64,000 nt of DNA from an uncultured Collinsella sp. (GCA_902496115.1 CABUZK010000001.1:62001-126000); one strand, 5' to 3'; positions 16,623-25,984 are shown, counted from the first letter of the stretch. Program-made: numbers and translations. The notes: a model not told the origin generated them from the letters alone.

Positions 16623-17618
16623 CTACTCCGCTTCCCCGTCTTGTACTAAATCGTCTAAATCAAACACGCGCTCAACTTCGGCACGCGTGGGAATCGACTG
16701 TTGCGCGCCCAAGCGCGACACCGCCACCGCCGAGGCGCGTGCGCCCGCCGCCATACACTCAAAGAGTGGCAGGCCTTCCAGACGAGCCGCGGCGAGCGCA
16801 CCGATAAACGTATCGCCCGCGGCCGTCGTATCGACCACCGCGCTCGAAAGCGCCGGCATGCGCAGCAGCTCGCCGTCATCGCCAAGCGTAACCGACCCGG
16901 CGCCGCCCAACGTGATGACCGCAGCTCCGGCACCCTTGGCGAGCAAGGCATTGAGCGCCGCGACGCAGCTCGCATCATCCGCGGGCAAGATGCCCGTCAG
17001 CGCCTGGCACTCAGTCTCGTTGGGACAGACCAGGTCGACCGCAGGCCAGGCCTCCACAGGCAACTCGCAAGCAGGCGCTGGATTAAAGACCGTATAGAAC
17101 CCCAGCTCGTGAGCGCAAACAATCGCCTCGGCCGTCGCCGCAAGGTCACATTCGCCCTGGGCGATAAAGACGCTTCCGGCAGCCGGGGCAATCTCGCTGG
17201 CGTCGCCGTCGAGCTCATCGGCCATCAGACGTCTCAGCGCGCAGGCAACGTCCTCGCCCGCAAGCGCATGGTTGGCGCCCGGTGACAGCACGATACGGTT
17301 GTCGCCCTCGCAGCGAATGATGGTCGCCGTTCCCGTCTCCACGTCATCGCGATGCGCTACAAAGTCACAGTCCACGCCGGCGTCTTGGAGCCCCGCCACG
17401 AGCGACGCACCGAACGCGTCGCGACCGACCGCGCCGATCATGTGCGTGCGCGCGCCCATGCGCGCGGCAGCTACGGCCTGGTTGGCGCCTTTGCCGCCGG
17501 CATTAGTGATAAATCCGCTGCCGCCGACGGTCTCGCCTGCACGCGGCATGCGCTCGCACGCCACCGAAAGGTCCATGTTCATGCTGCCGAACACCACAAC
17601 GATGCCGCAATCTGCCAT
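16623..17618 (-). CDS. rbsK: Ribokinase, PfkB family
   Basis: 331 residues. PfkB signature 1 lies at NAGGKGANQAVAAARMG (about 39-55), and signature 2 at DTTAAGDTFIGALAA (263-277) with catalytic D269. The N-terminal GSMNMDL is typical of ribokinases. It phosphorylates ribose to ribose 5-phosphate. The ATG is preceded by GAGGAGG. It is the first gene of a two-gene unit with the nucleoside hydrolase. No ribose transporter is adjacent, consistent with ribose arising from nucleosides. Confidence 0.92.
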   Translation of the reverse strand: MADCGIVVVFGSMNMDLSVACERMPRAGETVGGSGFITNAGGKGANQAVAAARMGARTHMIGAVGRDAFGASLVAGLQDAGVDCDFVAHRDDVETGTATIIRCEGDNRIVLSPGANHALAGEDVACALRRLMADELDGDASEIAPAAGSVFIAQGECDLAATAEAIVCAHELGFYTVFNPAPACELPVEAWPAVDLVCPNETECQALTGILPADDASCVAALNALLAKGAGAAVITLGGAGSVTLGDDGELLRMPALSSAVVDTTAAGDTFIGALAAARLEGLPLFECMAAGARASAVAVSRLGAQQSIPTRAEVERVFDLDDLVQDGEAE

Positions 17619-17804
17619 GGAAACCTCCTCGTCCGCGGGCTCTGCACCCGCTGTTGGCCGTCAATCGTGCGCTCTCGCACCTCTATAACTGTAGTTCACT
17701 TTGATGTGGACGCGCGCTTGAGCTTGCGCCGGCAGCAAGCATTCACAGGAGCAGGCGGCTACAATGAAGGCGTGCTGATTATTCTCGTCATTGGATGAAG
17801 TTTT

Positions 17805-20021
17805 ATGGAACAATTCCCGCGATCGAGTTCGCGCAGCTCACGCCACGCGAGCGATCAACAAGCGCCGCACGAACGTTCGCGCGCTAACCGACAAGCCACC
17901 GAGCCGCGCCACGCCGCAGGCTCTCATCGCGCGCCCGCCAACAAGGGTACCCACACCAACAGCGCCGCAAAAGAACAGGCGCCCACGCGCCCCAAATCTC
18001 GCTATATCCCCGCCCTCGACGGCCTGCGCACGCTTGCCGTCGTCGCAGTGGTGCTCTATCACCTCAACCTCACGTGGGCTCAGGGCGGTCTGCTCGGCGT
18101 CACGATCTTCTTTGTGCTTTCGGGCTATCTGATCACGCGCCTGCTCATCAACGAGGTGTCAAAGACCGGGCGCATCGACCTCAAGAGCTTCTGGATCCGC
18201 CGTATCCGCCGCCTGTTCCCCGCCGTGGTGACCGTCGTGGTGGTGACCTGCGCGCTGTGCACCGTCTTTAACCATGTGATGCTCACCAAGATGCGCCCCG
18301 ACATCCTGCCGTCGCTGTTGTTCTTCAACAACTGGTGGCAGATTGCCCAAAACGTCTCGTACTTCAATGCTCTAGGCGACCCCTCGCCGCTCACGCACTT
18401 TTGGTCGCTTGCCATCGAGGAACAGTTCTACCTGATTTGGCCGCCACTGCTGTTTGCCATGGTATCCATGCATGTGAGCAAGCCCAACACGCGCCGCGTG
18501 GTTCTTGGCCTTGCCGCGGTATCTGCCCTCGCCATGATGGTGCTTTACAACCCTGCCGCCGACCCCAGCCGCGTGTACTACGGCACCGACACCCGCGTGT
18601 TCTCGCTGCTGCTGGGCGCCTGGATGGCCTTTATCCCCGATCGCGACCTGGCGCCTGCGCGCCTCGCTCATCGTTTGGGGCTCAATCGCCTGGCTGGCGC
18701 CGCCAAGCACGGCAAGAACGCCGAGGGCAAGCCTGGCAAGAAGGTCGACGAATCAGCCGATACCGCCCCGGCACAGCCGAGCGCCCTCGTGCGCTTTTGG
18801 TCCTCGCCCGCATCCATCGATGTGTTGGGCGTCGTGGGCCTGGTTGGCCTTGCCGCCATGGTCGCGCTCACCAACGGCTACACCGCGTTCCAATATCGCG
18901 GCGGCACGCTGTTATGCTCCATCCTCACGCTCATGGTTATTGCGGCATGTGTGCAGCCTCAGGGCATGGTTGCCCGCGCACTGTCCGCCGAGCCGCTCGT
19001 GTGGGTTGGCAAGCGCTCGTATAGCATCTACCTGTGGCACTATCCGCTGCTGCTGCTTATGAACCCGGTCGCCAACATCAGCGATACGCCCTGGTGGCAG
19101 TACATCTTGCAGGTACTTGTGGTGGTCGCCGTAGCCGAGTGCTCCTATCGCTTTATCGAAACGCCGTTTAGGAAGGGCGCCTTCGGCCGCACCGTCGCCG
19201 AATTCCGCGATGGCACCACCACGCCCGTCAACTGGGCACGCGCGCACGTCCCTGTCTGCGCAGCCTGCGCTGTCGTGTTGGTCGTTGCACTGGGCGGCCT
19301 GATCTTTGTGCCCGAGACGTCTGCGCTGAGCGGCGAGGGCGCAGAAGTTCTGAACAAGGGAGCCAAAAATGCAAAACCCCAGGACCAGCAGGCGGCCGAC
19401 GACACCGACAAGGACAACGACGGCTTCCCCGATGGCTCCTACGACCTGTTGATGATCGGTGACTCCGTGTCGCTGCGCGCCGTCGATTCCTTTGACGGCG
19501 TGTTCCCGCACAGCCACATCGATGCCGAAAAGGGCCGCCAGTTTGATGCGGGCCGCGCGACATTTGAGGGCTATATCCAGCAGAACCTTGCCGGCAAGAT
19601 CGTGGTCTTTGCGCTGGGCACCAACGGCCTGGTGACCGACGCCCAGATTGACGCCATCATGGCCGATGCCGGCGATCAGCGCATCGTCGTATTTGTTAAC
19701 ACGCGTAGCCCGCAGCCGTGGGTCGGGTCCACGAACCAGGCCATCGCCAACGCCGCCACGCGCTACAAAAACGTTCGCGTTATCGACTGGTACGGATATA
19801 GTGCCAACCGCAACGACCTGTTCGACGGCGACGGCACGCACCTTTCGAACACGGGCGTGACCGAGTACCTCAACCTGATCCACGATGCCGTCAAGAAAGA
19901 CCTGCCCGTGCACCCCGAGGACCACGTCAACGATCCGCAGCCGGCAGCCGTCAAGTCCGCCGCCGACGCACTCGTCAACGCCCTCGCCTACAAACCGCAC
20001 AAGCTAGGCACCGACAAGTAA
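17805..20021 (+). CDS. OatA-like acyltransferase: membrane acyltransferase-3 plus SGNH domain
   Basis: 738 residues. A basic, disordered N-terminus (1-65) is followed by the acyltransferase-3 domain starting at YIPALDGLRTLAVVAVVLYH, which contains the conserved His, then FFVLSGYLI and about ten membrane helices. A lysine-rich cytoplasmic insert (about 295-325) interrupts it. The C-terminal SGNH hydrolase-type domain (about 540-710) has GDSVS, ALGTNG and the Asp-His pair in DGTHLS. This two-part design fits peptidoglycan or wall-glycan O-acetyltransferases: acetyl groups cross the membrane and are transferred outside. The polymer modified is not proven. It is a single-gene unit with a strong hairpin after it. 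Confidence 0.88.
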   Translation: MEQFPRSSSRSSRHASDQQAPHERSRANRQATEPRHAAGSHRAPANKGTHTNSAAKEQAPTRPKSRYIPALDGLRTLAVVAVVLYHLNLTWAQGGLLGVTIFFVLSGYLITRLLINEVSKTGRIDLKSFWIRRIRRLFPAVVTVVVVTCALCTVFNHVMLTKMRPDILPSLLFFNNWWQIAQNVSYFNALGDPSPLTHFWSLAIEEQFYLIWPPLLFAMVSMHVSKPNTRRVVLGLAAVSALAMMVLYNPAADPSRVYYGTDTRVFSLLLGAWMAFIPDRDLAPARLAHRLGLNRLAGAAKHGKNAEGKPGKKVDESADTAPAQPSALVRFWSSPASIDVLGVVGLVGLAAMVALTNGYTAFQYRGGTLLCSILTLMVIAACVQPQGMVARALSAEPLVWVGKRSYSIYLWHYPLLLLMNPVANISDTPWWQYILQVLVVVAVAECSYRFIETPFRKGAFGRTVAEFRDGTTTPVNWARAHVPVCAACAVVLVVALGGLIFVPETSALSGEGAEVLNKGAKNAKPQDQQAADDTDKDNDGFPDGSYDLLMIGDSVSLRAVDSFDGVFPHSHIDAEKGRQFDAGRATFEGYIQQNLAGKIVVFALGTNGLVTDAQIDAIMADAGDQRIVVFVNTRSPQPWVGSTNQAIANAATRYKNVRVIDWYGYSANRNDLFDGDGTHLSNTGVTEYLNLIHDAVKKDLPVHPEDHVNDPQPAAVKSAADALVNALAYKPHKLGTDK

Positions 20022-20042
20022 CACAGTCAAATCCGCTTGCAC

Positions 20043-20080
20043 CCGGAGGGGGCGTCGGCCACAACCGACGCCCCCTCCGG
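20043..20080 (+). terminator. 16-bp perfect hairpin after the acyltransferase gene
   Basis: Arms 20043-20058 and 20065-20080 with a 6-base loop, 21 bases past the stop. No T-run follows. Confidence 0.7.
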
Positions 20081-20081
20081 C

Positions 20082-20126
20082 AGTTAGGGACGCTCCTTAT
20101 GTGCCGGCGCCCAGGGACACTCCTGA
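20082..20126. repeat. Degenerate copy of the gggac/gtccc interspersed repeat
   Basis: cagttagggacgctcctt followed by gccggcgcccagggacactcc resembles the central part of the repeats at 32240-32413 and 35896-36122. Confidence 0.5.
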
Positions 20127-20260
20127 CGCGACCGATGAATGCCCCTCCCCGCGGCCGAATTCTGGGCTCCGCGCCACCTCGAGCGTCGTTTCCATGCCCC
20201 TCACCCGCAGCAAACACCCCAAGATTGCTCTTTTTGAGCCGGCCCCAAGAAGCTGCGGGC

Positions 20261-20296
20261 AAAAAACAGGCCGCAGCCCATGGCGGCGACCTGTTT
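20261..20296 (-). terminator. Rho-independent terminator of the NRAMP-type gene
   Basis: On the minus strand aaacaggtcgc pairs with gcggcctgttt (one G-U) and continues into a T6 run, about 18 bases past the stop codon. Confidence 0.8.
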
Positions 20297-20313
20297 AGAG
20301 TCCAAAAGAGGCG

Positions 20314-21576
20314 CTACGCGCTGTAACCCATCGCTTGCAGCACAAACATGACGACCGTCAGCACCGTAATCACACCGATAGTCGCCCACGTGAGCACATT
20401 CCACACGCGGCCGTTGCGGTTGGCGCCCATAATGTGTCGATCGGCGGCAATAACCACCTGGAACACCAAAACCACGGGCAACAGCACGCCGTTGATGACC
20501 TGCGAGGTCATCATAATCTGGAACAGGTCGACGCCGGGCATGAGCACCAGCATGGCAGAGATGCCAATGATGGCCGTAATAATGCCGCGATAGACCGGGG
20601 CCTCGTCCCAGCTGCGATCGGCACCGCGCTCCCAGCCAAATGCCTCGCAGATAGCACTCGACGTAACACCCGGCAGCACACAGGCGGCCAAGAAGCTCGC
20701 CGCGACCAGGCCCGAGGCAAACAGTACCGTGGACCACTGACCCGCAATAGGCTCCAACGCGCGGGCAGCATCGGCGGCATCGCTAATCTGAATACCCGCC
20801 GGGAACAACACCGTACCGGTCGTGATGATAATAAAGCCGGCAATGACATCGGCGGCAATCGAGCCGCTCACGGTGTCGATACGCTGCAGCACGATATCGT
20901 CCTCGCCCGCATTCTTATCGACCACGTTGTTCTGCGCCAAGAAGATCATCCACGGTGCGATGGTGGTACCAATCGTTGCGACCACAAGCGACACGTAACT
21001 GGGGTCGTTTTGGATGTTGGGCACAACCAGGTCGACCGCCACATCGCCCCAGCTGGGACCAGCCATAAATGCAGCGACAATGTAGGTCACAAACACGCAA
21101 CTCACCAGCAGCAGAATCTTCTCGATGCGCTGGAAGCTGCCCGACATGGTAAGCATCCAAACCAGCAGTGCCACCAGCGGCACCGAGATGCTCGCCGGCA
21201 CGCCGAAGAGGGCAAGACCGCTCGCGATACCCGCAAACTCCGAAATGGTCACGGCCGTATTGGCGATCAGCAGCGCCGCCATGGCCAGCACGCTCCTGCG
21301 CACGCCAAAGCGCTCGCGAATGAGCGACGCCAGGCCCTTGCCTGTGACGCAGCCGCAACGCGCCGCAGTCTCCTGTGTCACGATGAGCAGCACGGTCATG
21401 ACGGGAAGCATCCACAGCATCTTGTAGCCATAACTGGCACCGGCGCTGGAATACGTGGCGATGCCGCCGGCGTCATTACCCGAAAGCGCCGCCAGAAGGC
21501 CAGGGCCCATGGCGCCAAAGATGGCCGCGATGGTCAGCTTTTGCTTGGTGCTCGCCTTTTGTTTCGTGTTTTGCAC
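20314..21576 (-). CDS. NRAMP-related divalent metal transporter, probably Mg2+-type
   Basis: 420 residues from the GTG at 21576, preferred because a GGGTAGGTGG site sits just upstream and the longer frame (to 21639) would overlap the preceding gene. About eleven membrane helices. It has the SLC11 fold, but the first-helix DPGN motif is replaced by LSGNDAGGIATYSS, and the sixth-helix region reads IGTTIAPWMIF without the MPH motif. I recall such changes from the NRAMP-related magnesium transporters, including one studied from Eggerthella lenta, a relative. The upstream PRC/MgtE/CBS gene ends 8 bases before, giving a metal-transport operon. Mn2+ transport is the alternative. Confidence 0.82.
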   Translation of the reverse strand: MQNTKQKASTKQKLTIAAIFGAMGPGLLAALSGNDAGGIATYSSAGASYGYKMLWMLPVMTVLLIVTQETAARCGCVTGKGLASLIRERFGVRRSVLAMAALLIANTAVTISEFAGIASGLALFGVPASISVPLVALLVWMLTMSGSFQRIEKILLLVSCVFVTYIVAAFMAGPSWGDVAVDLVVPNIQNDPSYVSLVVATIGTTIAPWMIFLAQNNVVDKNAGEDDIVLQRIDTVSGSIAADVIAGFIIITTGTVLFPAGIQISDAADAARALEPIAGQWSTVLFASGLVAASFLAACVLPGVTSSAICEAFGWERGADRSWDEAPVYRGIITAIIGISAMLVLMPGVDLFQIMMTSQVINGVLLPVVLVFQVVIAADRHIMGANRNGRVWNVLTWATIGVITVLTVVMFVLQAMGYSA

Positions 21577-21584
21577 GCGACCAC

Positions 21585-23429
21585 CTACCCCATGACCGAC
21601 ATGGTGAGCAGCACTGCAGCGATACAGTACGCCACGCATGAAATCATGACGGCAATGACGTTCATGGCGGTGCCCGACGTATTGAGGTCGTGCTCGTCAC
21701 GCCAGAACAACACCATCAGGTAAATCACGGCGCTCATGTTGCCAATCAGGCAAACGATGGCCGCAATGTTAAAGCAGCCGGTAAAGAGCTGCTCTTCAAA
21801 CATGGGCGCATCGAGGAATGCGGCGGTGCGCACCAGCTGGGCGCACAGGTAGGTCACGAGCGACAGAATCAGGCCCATGCCCGTGCTCTGGAAGAAAAAT
21901 CCCAAATACGGCTTGGGCTCATCGTCATGACCGTCGTACTCCAGGAAGTAGTTCTTGACGAACGACACCATGCGCGAGGCAGCCAGCAGCACGAGCGGCA
22001 TGGCGCACATGGGGAACACCACCAGATGCGCGGAGCCAAGCGCCGTCCCCAGCACTGTTGCCATGATGCACGAGGCAATGCCCCACACGACAACCCAGTA
22101 CTGGCGATGCACAAACCAGCTGAGCACATTCGTCGAGTCGTCGGACGCGCTATCGCCCGAGCCGACGCCTGCGATCTGCAGGTCCTCCTGGTGCTCCTCG
22201 GCGATAACGTCCATGGCGTCATCAAAGGTCACGATACCCAAGATGTGACGGTTCTCGTCGCAAACGGGGATGGCGACCAGGTCGTACTTGGTCATCTCGT
22301 CCGTTACGTCTTCCTGGTCATCGTCGGGCGACACATAAACCAGGTCGCGATAGGCCAGCTGGCCCAGCGTGGCGTCGCGGTCGGCCACGATGAGCGTGCG
22401 CAGCGAAAGGACACCGGTGAGCATGCCACTCGGATCCTCGGTATAGACGTAGTAGACGCTCTCGAAGTCCTCGTCGAGCTTGCGGATCGCCTCGATGGCG
22501 TCAGCGACCGTCGCCGTGGCAGGCAGGGAGACAAACTCCGAGGTCATGATGCGGCCGGCGGTGTTGTCCTCATAGCCCAGCAGGTTACGAATCGCCTTCT
22601 CTTCCTGAACGCCCATCAGGCGCAACAGCTTCTCGGCCTTCTCGTAATCGAGCTCGTCGATCAGGTCGGCGGCGTCGTCCGGGTCCATCATGGCCAGCAT
22701 CGACGATGCGTCCGTATCGGACAAGCCTTCGAGCATCTCGGTCATAAGCTCGTCGTCATCGAACTCCGAGATGGCCTCGGCGGCCTGGGCGGTATCGAGC
22801 TGCGCGAACACCTGCGCACGCAGGCGCGGGTCGAGCTGTTCGATAATGTCGGCAATGTCGGCGGGGTGCAGCTCGCCGAGCGTCTTGTGCGACACCGACA
22901 GCTGGATGTTTTTAGTCGAACGATCGAGCAGGTCCATATAGGACCAGGCGATAATATCCTCGCCGAGCGGTTTGCCCAGGTGCTTCATAAAGCCCTCGAC
23001 AACATGCTCAAGGGCGGGGCTGATCGCGCGCAGCAGACCGCGGGCGCCAACTTCGGCACCCAGCAGGCGCAGCTGATTTTCGCCCGACATGGAAAACTTG
23101 ATATCGTTCACGCGCACGACCTTCATGCCCTGCGTGTCGACGATCTGCTTGTTAAGCACGTCGCGAGCAAGTAAGAGTTCGGTCGGCTGCAAGTACGAAA
23201 AACGGATTTCGGTGGCCGGCGACTTAAGGTGTACACCCGTCTCGTCGATACGGTCGACCCATTTGCGCCAGCTGATCATAAATGGCGTCTTGCCGGGTCC
23301 GCGGAACGCGAGCGACGTCACGTGCGGAAAAACTTCGCCGGTAGCAATGCCAAAATCGTTCACAACGCCGAGCTTTTCGCCATCGACGTCCAAAACCGGC
23401 AGTTTGAGCATCTCACTCAGATAATTCAC
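21585..23429 (-). CDS. PRC-barrel / MgtE-N / CBS / membrane-domain fusion protein
   Basis: 614 residues from a GTG with GGGGAG upstream. Two PRC-barrel-like segments (about 1-80 and 85-165) come first. A helical MgtE N-terminal domain follows (about 175-290, LHPADIADIIEQLDP and repeated acidic helices), then a CBS pair (about 295-425) and four or five membrane helices (about 435-614). The cytoplasmic part matches the Mg2+-sensing section of MgtE. The membrane part does not show the usual MgtE pore sequence. It may be a regulatory subunit for the NRAMP-type transporter encoded 8 bases downstream. Confidence 0.8.
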   Translation of the reverse strand: MNYLSEMLKLPVLDVDGEKLGVVNDFGIATGEVFPHVTSLAFRGPGKTPFMISWRKWVDRIDETGVHLKSPATEIRFSYLQPTELLLARDVLNKQIVDTQGMKVVRVNDIKFSMSGENQLRLLGAEVGARGLLRAISPALEHVVEGFMKHLGKPLGEDIIAWSYMDLLDRSTKNIQLSVSHKTLGELHPADIADIIEQLDPRLRAQVFAQLDTAQAAEAISEFDDDELMTEMLEGLSDTDASSMLAMMDPDDAADLIDELDYEKAEKLLRLMGVQEEKAIRNLLGYEDNTAGRIMTSEFVSLPATATVADAIEAIRKLDEDFESVYYVYTEDPSGMLTGVLSLRTLIVADRDATLGQLAYRDLVYVSPDDDQEDVTDEMTKYDLVAIPVCDENRHILGIVTFDDAMDVIAEEHQEDLQIAGVGSGDSASDDSTNVLSWFVHRQYWVVVWGIASCIMATVLGTALGSAHLVVFPMCAMPLVLLAASRMVSFVKNYFLEYDGHDDEPKPYLGFFFQSTGMGLILSLVTYLCAQLVRTAAFLDAPMFEEQLFTGCFNIAAIVCLIGNMSAVIYLMVLFWRDEHDLNTSGTAMNVIAVMISCVAYCIAAVLLTMSVMG

Positions 23430-23749
23430 TGGTGCTCCCCATCATTATCCCTTCGGACTGCGACCATGCCGGCGCGCCGTCCGTGGACTTTTAGATATGT
23501 ATACGCATGCGCGGGCGGCACGCCGCTCGGCGCTCACACCCCGTGCATGCGCAAGAAGCACCTGCATGGGGTCATCGACTGTATGGTCGAGGTTTGGATT
23601 TCACCTGCAACCTTTCTCTTGACCCTTGTTATCCGCAGTAACTATAGCATCAGCATCGCGCCGTGGCGCCAAATTTATGCTCCAAACATCGCAGGCATAC
23701 CAAACGCCGACGCATCCGTGACATAGTCATTGGGGACGTTCTTAAATAA
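23430..23749 (-). other. 320-base gap: possible structured leader of the Mg-transport operon
   Basis: No gene fits here. On the minus strand the region after a TATAGT word (near 23642-23647) holds at least three stem-loops: ggtt...aacc near 23592-23616, tcgac...gtcga near 23575-23592, and ccccatgca...tgcacgggg around 23541-23572. The GTG start of the operon follows. It could be a metal-responsive leader, but I could not match it to the M-box or yybP-ykoY consensus. The upstream end contains an interspersed repeat fragment (23729-23756). Confidence 0.35.
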
Positions 23750-23756
23750 CTAGTCT
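23729..23756. repeat. Single arm of the tcattggggac interspersed repeat
   Basis: tagtcattggggacgttctt and the following taaataactag match the arms of the larger copies at 32240-32413 and 35896-36122. Confidence 0.65.
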
Positions 23757-25156
23757 GTGGTGTCGTCATCTTCGGCGAGCTGGGGGAACACGGCGTTTTT
23801 GGGCATGGTGACCTTCGCCAGCGAGTTGAGCTTTTTGCTCAGCGATGCGTCCGTCTTGACCAGATCGCTCAACGTCACGATTTTGTAACCGTCGGCAATA
23901 AGCCCGTCGATAATCTGCGGCAGCGCCACGAGCGTCTGCTCGGCACATTCATCACTGTCAGTCAGCAGCACAATGTTGCCCGGCGTCACCGAATCGAGCA
24001 CCGTCGAGACCTGCTCGTCGGCACCGTTGAGCAGCCAGTCGCCCGAATCGATATTCCACGAGACCACGGCAGACGCCAGGTCCATCGCATCAATCCAGTT
24101 TTGCTCGTCAAAGGCTGCGTAGGGAGCGCGCAAAAGCATCGTCTTCACGCCGGTCGCGGACTTGATCGCCTCGGTGCCCTTCGAAATCTGCTCGCGCACC
24201 GCGTCGCGGTCCTGACCCTTGAGCGACTCGTCGCGGTAGCTGTTGGAGCCGACTTCGCACCCGGCATCGACAATCGCCTTGGCCGTGGCAGGCGAGGCCT
24301 CGGCCGCATCGCCCGACAGGAAGAACGTCGCGGTGACACCCTTTTCCTTGAGCACCTGCAAGATCTGCTTGGTCGCTCCGCTCGGGCCCTCATCAAACGT
24401 CAGCGCCACGTACTTTTCGTTGCCCTTGGGCGCCACGCTCGCGCACTCGACCACGCAATCGGTGGCGGGCACGACCTCGCCACGGTCCTGCGTCTTGCCC
24501 GACTGCTCGCCGACCCACACCTCGGAGCGGCCCTGGATGCCCCACGTCTTGACATACTCGATGGCACCCGTGCCCTCGACCTTGAGCTTGGGCTCGATAA
24601 CCGTCGCCTGGACCTCGTGCTTCTCATACGTGTCGCGGCCGTCCTTGACCGTCACCTTCTCGCCGCCCGTAAGCTCGCGGCTTTTCCACTTGCCCTGTTT
24701 TATGCGCTTGCCGTCCACCTTTACCGACAGCTTTTCGCCGCCATGGCGGGTCAGCACGCTGTCGTCAACAGCCAGCAGGTCCCCGGCATCGTAGGTATCG
24801 GCCAGCTCCTGGTCGTCGATGAGATTTTGCAGCGTAGAGCCGACGCGCACCGCAGTCTCCTGGCCATTGAGGACGACATCCACGCTGCGGTTGACGTAGC
24901 CCACGACGGCAGCGATAAACAGTACGAGCGCGCAACCCACGGCGATGAGCGCATAGGGCAGGCGGGACGGTCGACGCGGCGAGCGCCCGTTGCCGATGCG
25001 CGCGCTGCGATCGCTAAACCCACGGCTATGGTTGAGGTACATCGCGCCGGGCTTACGGCGACGTCGACGCTGACCGCTGGGCAGCTGCCCCAGGTCACGG
25101 CGCGCCGTCGGACGCGCACCCGAGCGCCCGTTTAAGTTAGATCCGTTTTGGCGCAT
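23750..25156 (-). CDS. Membrane-anchored NodB-fold protein lacking the metal ligands
   Basis: 468 residues. A basic cytoplasmic N-terminus (1-65) and one membrane helix (about 66-88) precede a G5/DUF348-like extracellular stretch (about 92-190) and a polysaccharide-deacetylase (NodB) domain (about 247-445). The fold markers are present: TFDEGP (253-258), RAPYA (343-347) and IVLLTDSD. The usual metal residues are not: the second Asp of TFDDGP is E256, the HxxxH motif is replaced by SNSYRDESL (N305 and R308 region), and the His before the terminal Asp is T399. It is probably not a standard Zn-dependent deacetylase and may bind wall glycans instead. The start has GGGAGG. Confidence 0.8.
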   Translation of the reverse strand: MRQNGSNLNGRSGARPTARRDLGQLPSGQRRRRRKPGAMYLNHSRGFSDRSARIGNGRSPRRPSRLPYALIAVGCALVLFIAAVVGYVNRSVDVVLNGQETAVRVGSTLQNLIDDQELADTYDAGDLLAVDDSVLTRHGGEKLSVKVDGKRIKQGKWKSRELTGGEKVTVKDGRDTYEKHEVQATVIEPKLKVEGTGAIEYVKTWGIQGRSEVWVGEQSGKTQDRGEVVPATDCVVECASVAPKGNEKYVALTFDEGPSGATKQILQVLKEKGVTATFFLSGDAAEASPATAKAIVDAGCEVGSNSYRDESLKGQDRDAVREQISKGTEAIKSATGVKTMLLRAPYAAFDEQNWIDAMDLASAVVSWNIDSGDWLLNGADEQVSTVLDSVTPGNIVLLTDSDECAEQTLVALPQIIDGLIADGYKIVTLSDLVKTDASLSKKLNSLAKVTMPKNAVFPQLAEDDDTTD

Positions 25157-25177
25157 GTGCCCTCCCCCATAAAGACA

Positions 25178-25207
25178 GCGAGCCGGAGCAGCATGTCTCC
25201 GGCTCGC
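25178..25207 (-). terminator. Terminator of the PRC-barrel gene
   Basis: 11-bp perfect stem (25178-25188 with 25197-25207), followed on the minus strand by tgtcttta. It lies 22 bases past the PRC gene's stop. Confidence 0.65.
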
Positions 25208-25228
25208 CTCCCATCATTTGGTACGTCG

Positions 25229-25984
25229 CTATTTGCTAGCTTTTGACGAGCCCCCGCTCGCCTTTTGATATTCGTCCTTAAAGGCCTTGAACATACCGCG
25301 CGTCTTGCCGAGCTGCTTGCCCAGTGCGCGGCTGCCCTTGTCCACGGCGACCGATCCCTTGTCATCGAGCACCTTGGCGCCCTTCTTGACCTTATCGCCC
25401 ACCACGACACTGGCCTCGGCAGCCTTGGCGGCCGCGCCGCCCGAATACCCGAGCGCCTTGACCTCGTCCGAGACAATCATCGCGCCGTTCTCGTAGCCGC
25501 GCAGCATCGTCGGCGGCACCTGCGTGTCGCCCACCAACATGCTCGATGCGGCGCTGGCGGTCACATAGAACGTCTGCACAATGCCCGAGCGCGGTTTGAA
25601 CTCAACGTCCGAGCAGTAGCCCACGACATCGCCCGATTCCGTGCGCACGTCCATACCGACCCAGATGATGCAATCGTCCAGGTTGATATCGAGGCGCTTG
25701 GCCGCGGCGGCATCGTAGGTGCCCCTGACGTCGTCGACCGCGACAGCACCCTCATAGACGCCGATGGCATCGAGCGCCACAAATCGGTCGGGGCGCTCGA
25801 TCATACCCGCGATATCGGACTGGCGGACCATAAAGCCCACCACGCGCGTGCCGCCCGGGGTAAAGACGGGAAAGTGAATCTTGCCGAGCTTTTTAGGGCT
25901 GCGCGGCGTGCCGTCCTTTTTGGTGCGCTTGTCTTCGGCAGGCTTACGATAAACCTTGACGCCGACAAAATCCCCTGCGCGCAT
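25229..25984 (-). CDS. PRC-barrel domain protein
   Basis: 251 residues. The N-terminal part (about 1-75, GDFVGVKVYR and GTRVVGFMVRQSD) and a middle part (about 85-150, GDVVGYCSDVEF) look like two PRC-barrel units, a small beta-barrel used for RNA, photosynthetic or wall-associated adaptor roles. The C-terminus (about 185-251) is rich in Lys, Ala and Gly and probably disordered. Its ATG overlaps the stop of the YtxH gene by one base (TAATG), so the two are coupled. PRC-barrels also occur in the MgtE-like neighbour. Function unknown. Confidence 0.7.
   Translation of the reverse strand: MRAGDFVGVKVYRKPAEDKRTKKDGTPRSPKKLGKIHFPVFTPGGTRVVGFMVRQSDIAGMIERPDRFVALDAIGVYEGAVAVDDVRGTYDAAAAKRLDINLDDCIIWVGMDVRTESGDVVGYCSDVEFKPRSGIVQTFYVTASAASSMLVGDTQVPPTMLRGYENGAMIVSDEVKALGYSGGAAAKAAEASVVVGDKVKKGAKVLDDKGSVAVDKGSRALGKQLGKTRGMFKAFKDEYQKASGGSSKASK

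Noticed and set aside
23430..23749. M-box or yybP-ykoY metal riboswitch before the Mg-transport operon
   Set aside because: Stem-loops are present, but the conserved bases of either riboswitch could not be located by eye; recorded only as a possible structured leader.
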